NCBI RefSeq assembly: GCF_003584565.2
Contig: NZ_CP031010.1
Span: forward strand, 1,240,001 to 1,304,000
DNA from: Alteromonas sp. RKMC-009
GTDB lineage: Bacteria > Pseudomonadota > Gammaproteobacteria > Enterobacterales > Alteromonadaceae
Direction: 5' to 3'
DNA: 64,000 bases
Shown: positions 62,892 to 64,000 of the stretch, piece by piece
Layout of the letters: each line of letters starts with the position of its first letter
How positions within the stretch are numbered: the stretch's first letter is position 1
The notes under the pieces: model-generated
Databases searched by the model: none
What the model saw: only the letters and a program-made list of their open reading frames with translations
What the model was told of the DNA's origin: nothing
Program-made: the position numbers and the translations under genes

Positions 62892-63782
62892 TTAGAACAC
62901 TTTAACAAAACGTAGGTTAAGTCTGTCGTTTTCGAAAAAGCCATTTTCTACAGAGATGCTGCGGCCATATTGTATTTGAACCTGAAGGTCGGGCTTGATG
63001 AAGTGCTGCAGAGTTGCCTGCCAACGATTGCTGTTCAGTTTATCCTGTTGTCGGGAACCGTTTACCTCAGTTTCCGCACCGAAATCCTGATAATAGTTAA
63101 CCGACGCAGTAGTGGAGTCAGAAATGTGGTAGTTCAAATGTACCTGAAAACCGTACTGATCATCCTGCTTCCGGGTGACCCCTGAAGCGCCGAAATCGTC
63201 GTTGTCTCCAAAGAATGTATATTCACCAATCAAATGAAGAGAAAAGTGTTCAGTTAGCGGTGTTACAAATGCAGCTTGCGTGATTAATTTTGTTCTGTTT
63301 TCACCAAGGTTAACGGGTCCTTTTTCAATGTCGTAACTACCCCATGGGACTGAAACCAAACCAGTCAATCCGAAGGCTTGCTTTGTTGCCGCGTTATTGT
63401 ATAACCAGATCGTTGCGCCGAGTATAGGATCACCAATACCCGATGCTTCTACTGTATTGCCGCCGGCCTCCAGTTTCAGTTGGCCGAATGGTAGAATTAT
63501 TTGAGGGTCGATAATAAATCCACCGATTTCCATATAGTGGACCCAACGCAAAAGACCTATATCTGCGCCTAACGTCGGCCCATTTTCAATCTGTTTGCCA
63601 TCGACATAAAACTCATCATTGTCGAAAGACTGCAGATATAGAATCCCGAGATCTATACCTGCTGGCAATGGTGAATAGTCACCCGGATCTGTAGCAACCT
63701 GAGCCGCATGAGAGATATTATTAATTGTAGAGCAGGCAAGACCAGCAGACAGAACAGCAGCTTTTAAGAATGTGTTTTTCAT
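62892..63782 (-). CDS. outer-membrane transporter, phenol-degradation MetA family
   Basis: 296 residues. Signal peptide ends ...NISHAA. PF13557-type barrel pattern: DYSPLPAGIDLGILYLQSF, then IDPQIILPFGQL, SGIGDPILGATIWLYN and C-terminal Phe (LRFVKVF). Members occur beside aromatic, alcohol and hydrocarbon degradation genes and probably import hydrophobic substrates. Upstream of the AcoR-like gene on the same strand. Confidence 0.85.
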   Translation of the reverse strand: MKNTFLKAAVLSAGLACSTINNISHAAQVATDPGDYSPLPAGIDLGILYLQSFDNDEFYVDGKQIENGPTLGADIGLLRWVHYMEIGGFIIDPQIILPFGQLKLEAGGNTVEASGIGDPILGATIWLYNNAATKQAFGLTGLVSVPWGSYDIEKGPVNLGENRTKLITQAAFVTPLTEHFSLHLIGEYTFFGDNDDFGASGVTRKQDDQYGFQVHLNYHISDSTTASVNYYQDFGAETEVNGSRQQDKLNSNRWQATLQHFIKPDLQVQIQYGRSISVENGFFENDRLNLRFVKVF

Positions 63783-64000
63783 TTTGTTATCCTTTGTGAG
63801 TGATTACGCTGAGCAAAAGCTCTCTTAGGTCACTGGGATAAATAGCATTTAACATTCCATAAACATTTAAGTGATGTAATAACAGTTAGTTAGATATTTT
63901 TGTCCAGAAAGGTGCGCCTCATTGATGTTTTAAAAACAAACATACGCATAAGACTGCCGTCTCAAAATGAAACAGTTTTATATGAAGTCTGAGACTTTCT
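63783..64000. other. upstream region of the MetA-like gene at the window edge
   Basis: No gene. Contains the probable sigma54 promoter at 63845-63859 and AT-rich sequence. The region continues outside the window. Confidence 0.4.
63845..63859 (-). promoter_or_regulatory. sigma54-like (-24/-12) promoter of the MetA-like porin
   Basis: On the minus strand TGGAATGTTAAATGC keeps GG and GC at the right spacing, but the -24 C is A. It lies 63 bp before the start codon. Supported by the sigma54 activator encoded just downstream; weaker match than the 60693 promoter. Confidence 0.5.

Overview
The window looks like the chromosome of a marine gammaproteobacterium of the Alteromonas/Alteromonadales type. 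This is inferred from moderate-to-low GC, the style of the copper-resistance genes, a PEP-CTERM-like secreted protein and the aromatic-acid gene set; no rRNA or other taxonomic marker is present. It falls into three blocks.

(1) 1-5800: a secreted-protein locus. The end of a probable TPR protein converges on a cohesin-like protein with a C-terminal sorting signal. Upstream of that protein lies a very large protein with eight PPC-like repeats (six nearly identical at 336 bp), five PKD-like domains and a dockerin-like C-terminus.

(2) 5805-31841: an accessory region. It opens with a 55-nt 3' fragment of a CAU-anticodon tRNA, a tyrosine recombinase and an AlpA-like regulator. A second tRNA 3' fragment (tRNA-Leu-like) follows, which suggests stacked integrations. 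Next comes a copper-resistance island: a DUF411 protein, CusCBA efflux (CusB carries two CusF-like domains), CopC/CopD, a MerR-type regulator with a textbook 19-bp-spacer promoter, a Cu(I) P-type ATPase, a cupredoxin, a DUF2933 protein, an isoprenylcysteine methyltransferase-like protein, Met-rich and HMA-like small proteins, CopB, a multicopper oxidase, a glutaredoxin-MauE fusion, a DUF305 protein and a small K+-channel-like protein. Three secreted Cys-rich proteins ending in Tyr-Arg/His-Pro-Pro are scattered through it. The region ends with an IS3-family remnant and an intact IS3-family element.

(3) 32876-64000: an aromatic catabolism supercluster. A CatM/BenM-type LysR regulator is divergent from catB-catA-benABCD, with benE following. 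A secreted tannase-family esterase lies downstream, then an IclR regulator and a branched-chain-type ABC transporter (livKHMGF), a DcaP-like porin, catIJFD (3-oxoadipate to succinyl-CoA and acetyl-CoA), a PcaR-like IclR regulator, a second catB with catC, and a sigma54-type module. That module is an NtrC/AcoR-type activator, a Tat-exported small subunit, a GMC oxidoreductase, a benzaldehyde dehydrogenase-like enzyme and a MetA-type outer-membrane protein. Together these encode the whole route benzoate -> catechol -> cis,cis-muconate -> 3-oxoadipate -> central metabolism, with a plausible feeder from aryl esters and aryl alcohols through aldehyde to benzoate.

The most striking non-coding signal is a family of four ATAC-N7-GTAT sites, the known BenM/CatM operator consensus. 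They lie upstream of both catB copies, the porin and the tannase-family esterase. Three of the four share an extended form, ATAC-N7-GTAT-N15-CARTATTGG, which ties distant operons into one regulon. Sigma54 -24/-12 sequences in front of the Tat/GMC/ALDH operon and the MetA-type porin define a second regulatory layer.
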